Assembly: GCA_033675545.1 (NCBI GenBank)
Contig: JAWDGP010005686.1
Location: 352,001 to 416,000, forward strand
From: Elysia crispata
Taxonomy: Eukaryota > Mollusca > Gastropoda > Plakobranchidae
DNA: 64,000 bases
Reading direction: 5' to 3'
Positions within the stretch are counted from its first letter, which is position 1. Every line of letters starts with the position of its first letter. Both the position numbers and the translations under genes were made by a program. Below the pieces are notes generated by a model, which was given only the letters and a program-made list of their open reading frames with translations, was not told where the DNA came from and ran no database searches. Below are positions 25,501 to 54,674 of the stretch, one piece after another.

Positions 25501-27780
25501 TATTTAAGAGAATGAAGTAGTATTGAATTTACACTCCATGTCCACTTATAAAAAATTCACCAAAATCATTTCAGTTAACTTGTCTAAAGAAACAAACAAA
25601 TAAAAAAAAAATGCAATAAAAACCTATAGCTGAATCTAAATAAAGTAAAATGCTGTTCAACCAAAAAAATTCATTGGTGTAGTTTAGGCTGTTTGCTGTA
25701 AAATACCTTGCTATAAGTATAACTTACCAGGCATCTTTTCATTTGAAAGGCCTGTGTTTTGACAACATTTAGGGCCTCTTCTAGCAACTTTTCCTGCTCC
25801 TCCTGAGGTGATAACTGTGGTGTGGTCGGCTGTAAGAGGAATTGAAAAAGTTGTCAAGATAACTTAATACAGATTCTTTTTGTTTTATCTAGCTACAGAT
25901 ATAATGTTATCTTTATCAGGTTAAAAGAAAGATGCTCTTGCAATGGTTTCATAATTTATGTGGGGTTAAAGAGTTCTTCTGGTAAAAACATTTTCAATCG
26001 TGCAAAGAAATTGAATCTATGATCACAGATGATGATCTCCTCTGGGTTTATTATTACATTATGAGAAAGTGAAGCATAACACATGTTAGGCTTTGTGTTG
26101 AAGCAATTCATGCACCAATCATTATCCATGAAACAAAATTCTTGAACAAATATGAACTGCCTCTTAAGATGTGCCGGAAGCATCTGTCAGACAAAAGAAA
26201 TTAAAAAAAAAACACAAAGGAATAACTCCCACCATCTCATTCCCGTCTTCTCCCAACACACCCACATGTGATTCAAAATTCCTAAATCACTACAGTCAAA
26301 AAGCTGGGAGGGGATGGGGGGAACAACTCAAAACAGTAGTCAAAATAAAATTTTGTTGCAAAGGTTAAGTTCAAATTTTATTGGAAATAAAGTTCAAGGC
26401 ATAAGCTATACATATATAATGTCACAATGGTTAATGATGTCTAAGATCTTTTGAAAATCCAAAGTAAACACTTTAAAAAGAAACTCATCATTAACCCTGA
26501 GGACATAATTTGAGAGCTGTGGTAAATCAAAGATATACTAGAAGGGAATGCCAAGGTATAGTCAAAATAAAAAATACTGCCAGAAGAAACGAGAAATTTC
26601 TTTAGTGCCTCAATTGTCTAAAATATCTATAACATAATCATAAAAACTACTGAGGTAAATACGTTTGTCACATTTGACACAATCATACTCAAAGTCTACT
26701 GCAGTCAATGGAGAAAAAAAAATAACAAACTATTGATCATGCATTGTTCCAGTACTGAGGTTTCATAGATAATTCTTTAGTTGATATTCTAGAACTTAGC
26801 TATGAGGCAGAATTTTAGATATAAAAAATGCTCCAGAAATTTACTACAGAATGGTCAAAACTTTTTCTTGAAAATCCCAATAATATGCAATTTTGATACA
26901 AGTGCACTCTATAAGCAATGTCTGATCATTATCATGTGAGAAGTTCAGCCCCTTGGTTAAATAAGACTATAGACTTAATATCTATGTCAAGCACACCCTG
27001 AAAGCAGAAATCTAATCATCCTTTGATGAAATACCATTGAGAGAAATAATTTATTGCATATATTAGACTAGATTACGATTCACACTGATGTTGACACAGT
27101 CCAGATAATACTTAATACATTTCCATCTAAATGACAAAATTGACAAAACAGCCTTAACTAGCTTAAGCAGAAATAAGACAACATGAAAGCAGCTAAGTTG
27201 AAACCCTGATAGTGGTGTCCAGAATAAGGTGAAAGAAGTCTGAAACAGCTATATTGTTCAATGCTGCCCTTAAAAACAAACTGAAGAAGTCCTGGATGAT
27301 ATAAAAAAGGGAATACCAAATTCAAACCTTATACCTGACTTATAAAATCTATTCCTGTAAAATAAATAGTGGAAATTGGCATCCAATCCGAAATAAGTTA
27401 AACAAAAAAAAAATCATCTTGAATTCCAATTGAGACTTAGAACATGAAAAAAATTATAAAATCAAAAGAATTCTCCCTAGCCCTCAACAAAATGCCTCTA
27501 AAAACAACAGAGAACTTTATGTGAACCATCTATAATGCTCTGATGACTAGGATGCAGATTGCGACATGTCAAGTTGAGTTACAAGGCGTTAAAATATTTC
27601 AATGTTCAGACCATTAAACATTTTTGACTAATGTCCACGTTTGATGATGAAGTGAAGGGCTGTTCAGTTTGAACTTAATTAAGTCCCTAAGCTCTGCAAA
27701 AAGTAAAGTGTTATAAAGTTAGCAGCGGAGTACATCTCTTGAACTGAAATATAAAGTTATAGGCTTACTGTCGCTGACAT
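4522..27780 (-). CDS. VPS35: VPS35, retromer complex core subunit (17 coding exons)
   Basis: VPS35 is the alpha-solenoid scaffold of retromer, which returns cargo from endosomes to the Golgi or plasma membrane with VPS26 and VPS29. Coding exons in transcript order: 27769-27780, 25728-25829, 25013-25109, 23379-23502, 22659-22841, 18537-18762, 13775-13858, 13268-13377, 11549-11645, 10596-10744, 9187-9394, 8546-8701, 7463-7585, 6299-6478, 5913-6149, 4940-5083, 4522-4698. They sum to 2409 nt (802 codons plus stop; human 796 aa), all GT-AG and in phase. The VPS26-binding PRLYLL motif spans exons 4/5 (residues 110-115). YEDEISDSK in exon 15 contains the residue matching human Asp620. The 12-nt first coding exon (MSAT) is the least certain part. 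Introns 5 and 6 carry RAG1-like transposons; other introns hold piggyBac-like and foldback elements. Confidence 0.96.
6613..7071. mobile_element. Possible inverted-repeat element in VPS35 intron 13
   Basis: ATTCCTCGAATTCAT at 6613-6627 recurs exactly inverted at 7057-7071, about 430 bp away, inside the intron between the exons at 7463-7585 and 6299-6478. The arms themselves contain an EcoRI-like palindrome. No convincing target duplication was found, so this may be a decayed MITE or chance plus palindrome. Confidence 0.4.
9728..10099. mobile_element. Foldback element with about 165-bp arms
   Basis: The left arm 9728-9894 and right arm 9928-10099 are long imperfect inverted copies, starting AAAGGGACTTCACC and ending GGTGAAGTCCCTTT, around a loop of about 33 bp. 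It lies in VPS35 intron 10, so the pre-mRNA could form a long hairpin. No transposase frame is present. It is a foldback or MITE-type insertion; the family is not recognised. Confidence 0.85.
10401..10560. repeat. 40-bp purine-rich tandem repeat, 4 copies
   Basis: Units begin at 10401, 10441, 10481 and 10521, with starts like TTCTAGGAGGGGATTAGAAA. Units 2 and 3 are identical and the outer ones are diverged; fragments continue to about 10590. The array ends a few bases from the splice donor of VPS35 exon 10 (10596-10744), so in the transcript it is a pyrimidine-rich block just inside intron 10. Confidence 0.92.
12317..13113 (+). mobile_element. piggyBac-type element with transposase N-terminal remnant
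   Basis: It is flanked by TTAA on both sides (12313-12316 and 13114-13117), the piggyBac signature. Terminal repeats GTCACTCGCTGCCG and inverted CACACTCGCTGCCG match at 12 of 14. Inside, from an ATG at 12589, a broken frame reads like a piggyBac N-terminus: MSDRDMA, then after a frameshift a basic Ser/Arg stretch and the acidic [10 protein letters not shown]. The DDD catalytic region is absent. It lies in VPS35 intron 8. Non-autonomous. Confidence 0.75.
14318..14354 (+). other. Left transposon end: heptamer, 24-bp spacer, TTTTAG box
   Basis: The terminal heptamer CACGGCG (14318-14324) is followed by 24 bp and then TTTTAG (14349-14354). The sibling at 19504 has CACGGCG, 24 bp, CTTTAG. This is a putative transposase-binding end. 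The heptamer differs from the RAG signal heptamer CACAGTG at two positions. Confidence 0.6.
14927..16111 (+). CDS. Transposase N-terminal part, RAG1 N-terminal-like zinc region plus linker
   Basis: An open frame of 394 codons from an ATG. Residues 15-120 match the layout of the RAG1 N-terminal region: LCRIC (Cys16, Cys19), a central [23 protein letters not shown] (Cys67, Cys70), Trp100 and ACKIC (Cys111, Cys114). RAG1 has CRIC, an FCxxCW block and a final CDIC in the same order. Residues 121-350 are a Ser/Thr-rich, low-complexity linker with STPIKP, and around residue 270 an [10 protein letters not shown] block that recurs in the relic at 29.9 kb. The natural frame probably leaves this ORF at the A-run 15982-15987 and continues into the next frame, so the last 42 or so codons here are likely out of frame. 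The start fits the sibling copy, whose frame also begins MEFTQD or MEHTQD. Confidence 0.82.
   Translation: MEHSRDGHIRCVNDLCRICATLWRVSRKNMKNGDRTFNCDQLSGEIMIILGLNVRQETEDCFSKFLCLKCFKMIKDIMKHHREVTIVKAKTLLHNNKDKWCSYSDINITACKICTHRQSLSRGFFKKKETLKDAAAMEMGTTDVADHTDAADKNVLNPEGSCHTPTNQIDITQLLGAHTSISDIRGSVTPQIHETDTSITFLDHTNSFACNSSSTDTNVSHQPQLIPVAESTPIKPKKTETLDKSTSPMIKNDTTFSEALSRSEDTPLSRAEEQLNTHFIRRKFRENPKEQTILCKTKGQPITLQRVVRPRKDTQTVRTPTKRKRTHLVQKFRTTVAGISSSSTDTQLASELKKNSSRTQKKHSYKSYTQTEVKHSTIPCISDQGEVGTELATE
15984..16361 (+). pseudogene. Transposase middle segment, frameshifted
   Basis: Frame 3 opens at 15984 and reads [12 protein letters not shown], then [16 protein letters not shown] and [17 protein letters not shown] before stopping at 16359. 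It links the zinc/linker part to the catalytic core. The relic at 29.8 kb has ATTAAAAAGAATACC, with one A fewer than GTTAAAAAAGAATTCC here, and reads straight through as LKRIP. So an extra A at 15982-15987 explains the break. A second shift near the A/T run 16317-16325 moves the signal to frame 1 ([15 protein letters not shown]), and loss of one G in 16378-16383 restores frame 3. These are small defects in a recently active copy, or sequencing errors. Confidence 0.7.
16374..17723 (+). CDS. Transposase catalytic core, RAG1/Transib/Chapaev-type DDE
   Basis: Frame 3 is open from 16374 ([17 protein letters not shown]) to the stop at 17723. The cut-and-paste catalytic triad is inferred as Asp in GGDHGK (codon 16383), Asp in LNGDYEFLC (codon 16596) and Glu in [10 protein letters not shown] (codon 17595), paralleling RAG1 D600, D708 and E962. 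After the second Asp comes [14 protein letters not shown], where CxxC (16653 and 16662) matches the zinc-binding Cys pair of RAG1. The His-rich [14 protein letters not shown] (about 17530-17565) fits the partnering His pair, so the insert typical of Transib, CMC and RAG1 is present. The 4-bp duplication favours Chapaev. There is no in-frame ATG at the start of this piece because it is the continuation of the upstream segments. Confidence 0.85.
   Translation, partial: NWGDHGKNSLKFTLQIANTAKPNTRHNTVVIAIAAVRDSHENMVRFLEGELGSDIKALQSHSWRNKTIKVFLNGDYEFLCKIYGLSGPQGTYPCLWCLMPRRDMHKPGDQYQQRSLETILADNSNFITDSSAKKEVAKYHNALHTPLLNIQLDSVSPPYLHILLGIVLKHHKLLEDTAHMLDTQIANQKSEFLTPLGESVKTYGSHWHQLQELKNKHQIEEGCLVFSEEQSDIHRHSQTIENIEQRLSSLSHADLTPRSGPIASALDTILNKHRITPQAYHSRSFVGNHCHKYLQENVYTELTETIVKQTQALTRNPFLIDEACTIQITFNRLNEAFSKVHNAISHTKHIDHSRLPEIKLAIENYMTIYRRMFPYKIIPKQHILEHHCIPHIQKHGHGLGLLGEQGTENSHQMIANLEKHRAHGFTDDIKKLHHILTAHLLQVAPSLQG
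18426..18452 (-). other. Right transposon end: heptamer, 14-bp spacer, TTTTAG box
   Basis: Read inward on the minus strand: CACGGTG (18446-18452), 14 bp, then TTTTAG (18426-18431). The sibling's right end also has CACGGTG, 14 bp, CTTTAG. The heptamer differs from CACAGTG at one position. Confidence 0.6.
19871..20650 (+). repeat. About 197-bp tandem repeat containing the transposase leader and start codon
   Basis: Units start near 19871, 20068, 20263 and 20462 (TTCTATTGTGTTCACTTA in units 2 to 4). Each ends with a copy of CATTATGGAACATACTCAAG, that is a start codon plus the first codons (MEHTQD-like), followed in repeat units by an early stop. The last unit runs into the relic transposase frame at 20623. 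Every unit also contains a pyrimidine tract ending in AG. Confidence 0.88.
20623..21570 (+). pseudogene. Decayed transposase N-terminus and linker
   Basis: It begins [12 protein letters not shown] and [10 protein letters not shown], matching MEHSRD and [10 protein letters not shown] of the intact copy. It continues with [15 protein letters not shown] (intact: [14 protein letters not shown]), a WCDF...LCDI stretch aligned to WCSY...CKIC, and a Thr/Asp/Ser-rich linker ending ALSTPIKPS (intact: AESTPIKPK). Several stops and frameshifts interrupt it. The region after STPIKP, including the catalytic core, is missing. Confidence 0.75.
22842..27768 (-). other. VPS35 introns 1-4
   Basis: Apart from the exons at 23379-23502, 25013-25109 and 25728-25829, this stretch is AT-rich intron with short chance frames. 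Intron 1 (25830-27768) is the longest here. I see no further gene, structured repeat or RNA gene in it. Confidence 0.6.
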
Positions 27781-29600
27781 TTTTCTAAACAATCACTGAT
27801 TCTGCATGTTCATTGTTGACAATATCTACGTGACAAAAACCTCTTGAAAGCAGAATCCATATTTATTTTTTTCCAAAAGTATTGCATGTAGAATAGATCT
27901 AGATTTGTTAATTTGAGCCTAGTATACCAAATCTAAGCCCACTTCCTTCATAACCAGACGTCGGTTGAGGGATTTCTAACTACCTCTCTATTGCCCATTA
28001 CCTCATTTACAACGTTTTATTGCTTTGAGATCTAAGAACTATATCTAAATTTCAAACTTTCAGTACGGAATATTTAAAACAAATGTAATTCAACAATGCA
28101 GTCAGGTGAGATTATAAGGGAACCACCCACCATTTTGGCTCGTGATGATGTTCAGGGCAGTCCTACAGTCCTACACCCAGACCTACTGTAAGCTTACCTT
28201 CAAGTTAAAAGATTAATTGCTCATAAGCTTCATTCACAAAGAAGGGAGATTACTTCAATGGCCATTTGAGCGACATGTCGGCAACGTCGAGTTGTTAGTG
28301 GAGACTTTACAACAGGATTTGACAAGATTTGTTTTAATTTGAAACACTAAGTAAGTGAACAGGTGATTTTGAGTTCGAATTTTTTTAGGCATTTAAGGTA
28401 GATAGATCTTACCTTTCTAATGGAGTCAAGATTTCCTTGAATTTGTACTCAGGTTTTGATTTGTTTACACCTGTCTCAGTATTTACAACTAGAATCTAGA
28501 TCTAGATCTAGACCTAGAGTCTAAATCTAAATCAAGGTGTTTTTTTAAATAACATTAATAAAAGCATGTTTGCCCGTTCAAATGAACAGATGGGGGAATA
28601 TTTTTTCTACATTGTAGAAATTCAAACTTCACAAAAATAAGAGACATGTAATATCTAAACTTTACTAGAGTCTAGATTCTAGAATGAACAGGTTGGGAAG
28701 ACTACTTCAATAAAGGAAAGCAAATTTTTCAACATCATTATATATATATATATATATTTATATAATCTTCTCCGCAATCGTATAGGCCTAATACTTTAAG
28801 AAAAGCAAACTTTACAACAATTTAACATGTGTTTCAAAGCCACTCATAGTACAGTTATGAAATATAGAACCTTGAGAGTGAGACGTTGGGTTGGAATTTT
28901 CATATTGTCTTGAAGACAATTTTTTAAATGTAGGAGTGATATCAAGCACAAAAATGAAATAAATCTCTCCACTGAGTCCAATGTTCTTTGGTTCCCTGTT
29001 TACAATCAGTGGATATATGGTCTATATCTTAGATATTGAACAGTACTAAATGCGAGCTAAAAAAACAGGTTTTGTTAACATTGCCAAGCACCGCTCCGGA
29101 AGAAAAGGCTGCGATGACAGTTGTTCATATTCTGAGCAATCAAATCTTTATTACTTTCCTTTACAAAATGGCATGTTTTCCATGACGCTTTTGTCTATAC
29201 GCTGGAATAAGTCAAATTTCATTTATTTTTTAGTTTTTTTCAGTGTTTTGCATTCCATTAAAGTAAAGTAACATTCAGTAAATGTCATCAATGTACATTG
29301 AGTGGTTTTGGAGGAGATAGCGGAGAAAGAAATCAAAGTTGCCTTTTAAAGTTTTATAATAATATAGATATCTAGAACTTAGATTAGATATGATTGGTAA
29401 AATTGCCTTCTAACTTCATTCTCACAACTAAATAAACATAAATTAATCGTGATTTATTTATTTCCATACCAGAAGAACTGAAGTTAGTTTGCATCTAAAG
29501 ACTCTACATGGGATTATTTACTTGCGATACTAAAATCTTCAGATTGGTTCTGGAGATAAGATGTTGGTGTAGAGCCTCCACCCAATTAAGGGCATTCATT
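27781..29600. other. Region between VPS35 and the RRM gene
   Basis: It should contain the VPS35 5' UTR and promoter and perhaps the non-coding first exon of the plus-strand gene, but no motif fixes either. TCTAGATC-rich sequence occurs at 28494-28520 and a (TA)n stretch at about 28739-28757. Confidence 0.5.
28494..28520. repeat. TCTAGATC-type short tandem repeat
   Basis: Overlapping CTAGAT words. The same motif is denser at 58581-58620 and scattered near 12560, 12700 and 19207. Confidence 0.7.
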
Positions 29601-30620
29601 CAGATTCATGGGATTAACAATGCTTTTTTCCCTGTCACCAACTCACCGCTAGCAAGTCTTTCATGACTAATGAGTAATGTGTGTTGCTTTGAAACCTTGA
29701 GTTTTTGTCTAAACCCACCTCTTTATGGATGTCTCGATGAGTTGCAGGTATTCTTTTTAATTCTGTGGCTAACTGTGTGTCTGTTGAACTACCTGATACC
29801 CACGCTACTATGATCTCACACTATCTAAAATTTCTAGCCCTCATTCTCTTTATGCATGTCCTTACTTGGAGCTATTGTTCATTGTAGCACCAATGCTGAC
29901 CTTTTGTCTTACATCTGATAACTTGTTTTTTGGATCACTATACAGCTTCCTCCTAATTAAGTGTGTGTTCAGTCTTTCTTCAACTTTAGTAAGAGTTGTA
30001 TGGTATGATTGGCTAAGGGAGTGGCTAAATGTGCCACTTTTCTTAACCATAGATGATGTTGAAGATTCTGTTGTTATTTTTTGTTTGTTTGTGGAATGTG
30101 TTGGGGTAGATTTTGCCACAGGAACTGGAGATTTTGAAAGGTGAGTATTCATCTAGTAGGTTGGGTAGAGACTGCCACTAGTTCATCATGGAGCTGTGGG
30201 TGTCATTTGATAAAGGTGATTGAGGATTGTTTCTTTTGTGTCCATACTTGAATGTAGTGAGCATTTTAAGGAATGTGTAGAATTGATGGGACAGGTTGTG
30301 TTGAGTGAACTTGTGAGTATGATGGCATCTGGTTGTTTGTGACTAGCTGGATCTGTGATTAAACTTAATGTTTCTATGCCCAAGTCAATCTCATTGTTTC
30401 CAGCTACAAGTGTATTTTGAGGTGATGTAGCATTTTTCTGAAAATACCATAGTTTTATTTCTACTTGGTTGAGCTGTAATAAATGTGCAGATGCACCTGA
30501 CCTCAGGTCACCTGTCAAGATGGCAAGCTGATTGATGGCAGTAGGGCTATCTCTAGCACTCAACTGAAGTAGAGCAAAGAAATAGAATTTGTTGTGCTGT
30601 GTTAAAGACTCATTCAAGCT
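29600..30620 (-). pseudogene. Third RAG1-like transposase relic, linker region, antisense
   Basis: On the minus strand, 30152 down to 29862 reads PVAKSTPTHS, SSMVKKSGTFSHSLSQS and LNTHLIRRKLYSDP, matching [25 protein letters not shown] and [14 protein letters not shown] of the copy at 14927. Nucleotide similarity continues to about 29620 (CAGTTAGCCACAGAATTAAA; CATTAGTCATGAA; GAGTTGGTGACAGG). From 30617 down to 30186 an open stretch probably represents more linker, only weakly alignable. The zinc region, the core and both ends are missing. It lies just upstream of the first coding exon of the RRM gene. Confidence 0.72.
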
Positions 30621-30750
30621 TATTTTATTGTGGAGGAAACCTTTGAAACTTAGTAAGGAAAAGAACTGCCTGGTGGAGAAACAATGACCAAAAATTGGTG
30701 TCTAATATATGTTCCTTTTTCTTTCCTGCTTTATTTTTTTCTTTTACCAG

Positions 30751-50478
<19,728 letters not shown>

Positions 50479-50505
50479 ATTAGTTTACAGCTTTCATCAA
50501 CTTAG

Positions 50506-50980
50506 GTTGAAATTAATTATGAACCAACCAAGACTAAAACGGAACAAGTAAGTTTGTAGGGATTTTAATCCACCGCTTTTTTTTTTTTTTAATTATCCAA
50601 GCTTCCTACTTTATAAAAGTCTATCATAGTACACAAGACTCTGATGCAAGATGGAGTAGTGCTCATAGCAATTTAATGTGTACATGAGCCATCTAAGAAA
50701 AGTTTAAGTCTTAGAAAAGTTCACTTGCAAATTGATAAATCTTAGCTGTAGTTTGTGCAATTATTTTTACTACTAATTATTTTTAACTGCTAGCACTACC
50801 ATCTCCACAACAACTCATAATGCAATGAAAATTGATCCATGGACACTTGACTCAAACCTTGCACTCATCAAAGCAATAGGGAGGAAAGATATGATGTCAT
50901 TGTTGGTTCCAAACAATTTGAGAACAAAAGAGGAATTTCGTCATCACCCTGATCCACATAAGTTAATGACGTTCTCATAA
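50506..50980 (+). CDS. Possible downstream alternative exons of the RRM gene
   Basis: Two splice-bounded pieces follow the zinc-finger exon. 50506-50547 (after TTAG, before GTAAGT) encodes VEINYEPTKTKTEQ in phase 0. 50794-50980 (after CTAG) has an open frame of 61 codons with protein-like composition, including KIDPWTLDSNLALIKAIG, ending TAA. The second needs a donor of the other phase, so the two do not simply chain. Exon 50333-50478 could leave at TATAAA/GTAATT to use the small exon, with a very short intron. No homology recognised; both may be untranslated. Confidence 0.3.
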
Positions 50981-53900
50981 TACAAACTGCCCAACAAAAT
51001 CAGGGTTTTTTTATTTGCCTTTCTGCACTAATACAACAATCTTGTTTGTGTACTACGATAAAGTATGATCACTAAGAATCAGTAATTATGGTTTGTAAAG
51101 GGAAAAAGGCAAATTGAATACTGTTTGTCATTGTAAACTTGCCTTTCATCGAATAGAATCTCAAATAGCAAAGAACCCATTTACCAACAGGCTGTGAAAA
51201 AGATAACCTGGTCACTATTTTCAAAAATTGGGATCCTGTAGAACAAGGCATCAAAAACTCACAAGTCGGCATAAACCCAGTATCATATGTGGGTCTAAGG
51301 ATCTTCAGAGAAACATCAAGGAAGATACTTTTGACAGTTTTGAGGACCGGGGTCAAAAATGAACATGTATATTGATTTTTTTCACACTAGGAAAATGAAA
51401 AATGATGAATTAAAATAATAGAAATAAAGAAGAGATAATGTCTTGCTTGAGTAAATGAAAAAGAAATTGGAATAGGGTTTAATTTGTAAAAGCTAAAGAG
51501 AAAGGAAGCTCTGACATCAACAATCAAATTATCATTCTATGAATTTGTTTCCACTTAAGAGCACTGTAAGAAAACTGCCATTCTTAAAGTGCAAAAGTGA
51601 ATTGATTTTTTAAGGGACAAACTTTGTAAAAGCTGTTTAATTTCAGTGCATGTATGTAGTTATGTCTTTAACTTTAAGGAAAATATAATGTTTGCAGTAA
51701 TAATTTGTAAGTGCCAACATCCTTAGCTATTATTGGCAGATAGAGATGGGAAGTTTGACTTAAAGATGCATTCACAACTCGTTAGGATTTAATTTCAATT
51801 TTTTCCCTTTTTTTTTGGTTGAGATATTGTGTGTCAAGTCTAAAATTTAGATATTAGTATATAGAACACAAACTATTCATCAAGAAATCTTGAGTTATTG
51901 AAATGTGATGCTATTTTCTGCCAACAGAGTTCTCTGTATCTTCAACCTCTTTCATTTCTTTCTGATCAGGTTGAGCACAGAATGTTAAGTCCTTTAGACA
52001 ACGGTGATGAGAGCTGAAGAAGGGACAGACATGTCAATTATATTTTATGATAAGTCAGATAGCAAATTGTTGTGATACCTTGGCATGTTTTCTTAAATGC
52101 TTTTACTTGTTTTAATTATGGTGAGTACCGTGTGAAAAGGCATTCTTGGATATTAAAATCTTTACCATAGTGGTTAATTCGCTAGGAGGTATTAAAATGC
52201 ATTCGTTTATTAAATGGCTGAGGAATTTTTAAATAAACCAAGTGGCATCCACTGGGAACATTGATTTATATTTATCTTCGAGAAAATCTTGAATGCCTTG
52301 TGTAATGTTTTGTATTTATTGTAGTGATCTATCAGTAAGGTGTTTTTCATCAGATGATGCCTTATGTGTATTTGTTGATACTGAAACAATTTTCTCTTCA
52401 ATTATTTTCAGCCTTTATTCTACAATGTAGGTCAATACCCTTTTGTTTGAAATGGTGTTTTACATGAATTTATGGACCAAACCTTGCATGCATCTTTACC
52501 TTCACTTGTGTTGTCCGAGAAGAAAATTCCCTGACTGTATTCCCATACTGGCTATTTAAAATGAGTCTTTTACCTGTTTAGCAAAACTATCAGCTACTTG
52601 GTTGCATGTTTGTACGGCTCTTCTTTTTGGACCAAGTCATAAAAAATTTTTCTTTTTTTACTAACCATTTTTAGCAAAGGGATGTAAAAGGTGTAAATGT
52701 TGTTTTTTTGTTACTGAATATTCACTACATCAAGCGTTTAATCAATTTTTCACATTAAGTCAGTTATGATTTTATTAATTCAGCTACAACTGCAGGTATG
52801 TGGCATTTACAAATTGAGTATTAATTTTTTTATCATAAACTTAATTTGTTGGCTGTTGGTTGCTTGTTACATAATTCATATGACTGAAAAACATGTTTCA
52901 TTAAGTTTTACTTAAATAAACGATTTGATTCTCAAGTGACTGAGTGCTATTTTGTGTTTACTTGTTTTGATGGTGCTGATGAACAAACTTTAAAATTAAA
53001 TTAATTTAAGTTGGATTTATCTTTCATAAAGTCAGAAGCAATTATTGCTTGAATTACTTACAGAAACTCTCATTACCAGGTACCTGACAAAAAAGGTTAA
53101 TAAAGTTAATAAACTATTGTTTCCATGAATTTATTTGGAAAATGATGATTTTAAGACGTTGTGTCTTCTTAAACTTGCAAAACTGAGTTGTTGTATATTT
53201 GACTAATGAATCTTATTGGGGGCCCTTCTGACTGCAATGCCATTTAAGGTTAGTTTATTAGCACAGCATAAAAAAGAAGAGGTAAATGGTGTTTTTTAAC
53301 AATTCTATCTGCTGACGTAAGGGAGAAAAAGTAGCACCATAAAGTTAAACTATAGCTACATTTTGTTTTTTGTTTTGTTTTGTATGTAGTGTCATGTTTG
53401 GTTTTAAATTTTTTATCTGTTTCCGATTATAAATTTATGTTAAAGATATTGCACAGTTTTTCTCACAGAATACAGAATATATAAATTTTAGTACCAGCCT
53501 GATTAACCAGATTACATTTCTGAAAAAAAAAAATGGCGTATGAAAATTTAAATTCTATACACTTAAGGTAAAACATTTTCATACACTGAAGAAAGTGATA
53601 CAATTTTTTTTTACAAAGACAAACCAAAGGCACATGGTAAACAAAGCTTTTTCAAAAGAGATATTAAAAATTTAAGGTAAGACTGATGAATGTTCTCACA
53701 TTATGTGTTGGTGAATTATACTAATATAAAGCATGGAGGTAAAACTTTGATCCAGGAGTGTAAATATAGAAAAAATAGTTCTATAAGGTTCTAGGTATCA
53801 TATGTATGACCCTCTAATATAAGAAAATATAGTGTAATCACCATGTTTATAGTCCTAAAATTTAGACTGTGCTTAACTTATAAAGATTATAATAATTTAA

Positions 53901-54033
53901 CCTAAATTTTCTTTGTTCTGTAGTTTTCATTAAAAGAACAATTGATCTAGGGATGAATGAGATTGCATGTTTGCAAGATATTAGGTTTGGCACTTAACTG
54001 CTCCTTCTTCCTTTTTGTCTACTTTCAAACTCA
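50981..54033 (+). other. Downstream or intronic AT-rich region
   Basis: It contains AATAAA at 51422-51427 and other possible polyadenylation hexamers. The minus-strand frame at 51072-51356 is not recognised. No gene seen. Confidence 0.5.
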
Positions 54034-54036
54034 GAG

Positions 54037-54291
54037 TGTAAAGGATGTGTGTGTGTTTTTCTTGTCTTTAAGGATTTCTCGCATTGTACATGTACTGAGA
54101 GATTATTGTTGTGTAGTAAGAGGCTACGTCATCATATTACCAACAACCGTACCAGCTATATTTATTACTTTAGCCAACAGATCCATGTCTTGAATATTTA
54201 TATTCCAACACCAGCACGCAAATCCAAAATTGAAGATACTACCTTGTGGAATATAAATACTCAAGACATGGATCCTTTAGGTATGAAGTAA
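54037..54291 (+). CDS. Candidate alternative terminal exon of the RRM gene
   Basis: After the acceptor AACTCAG (54030-54036), the frame AG|TGT AAA GGA continues for 84 codons to TAA at 54289-54291. It joins exon 46220-46345 (which ends with one spare G) as G|AG, giving ECKGC directly after ENASA. That is the same phase used by the usual last exon at 50333. The predicted tail has CKGC and a CTC...C cluster but no clear zinc finger. The 3' half contains a strong inverted repeat (54180-54274), which argues that part of it may be a structured RNA or repeat rather than conserved coding sequence. Confidence 0.3.
   Translation, partial: CKGCVCVFLVFKDFSHCTCTERLLLCSKRLRHHITNNRTSYIYYFSQQIHVLNIYIPTPARKSKIEDTTLWNINTQDMDPLGMK
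54180..54274 (+). repeat. Near-perfect 28-bp hairpin
   Basis: 54180-54207 (starting GATCCATGTCTTGA) and 54247-54274 are inverted copies with one mismatch, around a 39-bp loop. The transcript would form a stable stem. Confidence 0.92.
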
Positions 54292-54674
54292 ATACATGGC
54301 TTTAATACTTTTCAATGCTGTTAGTGTTAAGTACTTTGCACCCTTGACAGTTTATTATCTGCTAAGTTCTTGTATAAATTTCCTCAATGACTGTGAATTC
54401 CAAAGAAGAGTAATATATTTTGTAAGGACCTTAAGGGAGAGTTGAAAGAATAGTTTTAGATTTTATTCTTTGGCATCTATATTGCTGCACTCACTTTCTT
54501 CTAAAAGTAAGAAAAAGAAACAAGTGGACACATGGCAGCACACAATACCTATGTTTGTACGATGCTTAAACAAATTGTAAGTAAAGCATGATTTTGTGAT
54601 CTTGGCACCTTTTTTTTTTATTTAATTATTGTATGCTTCATGATTTTCATGTGTTTAGGAAAGGAAGAGTAATA

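Noticed and set aside
51072..51356. Minus-strand frame of 94 codons
   Set aside because: Hydrophobic, AT-rich composition, no recognisable family, no splice support; left unannotated as a gene.
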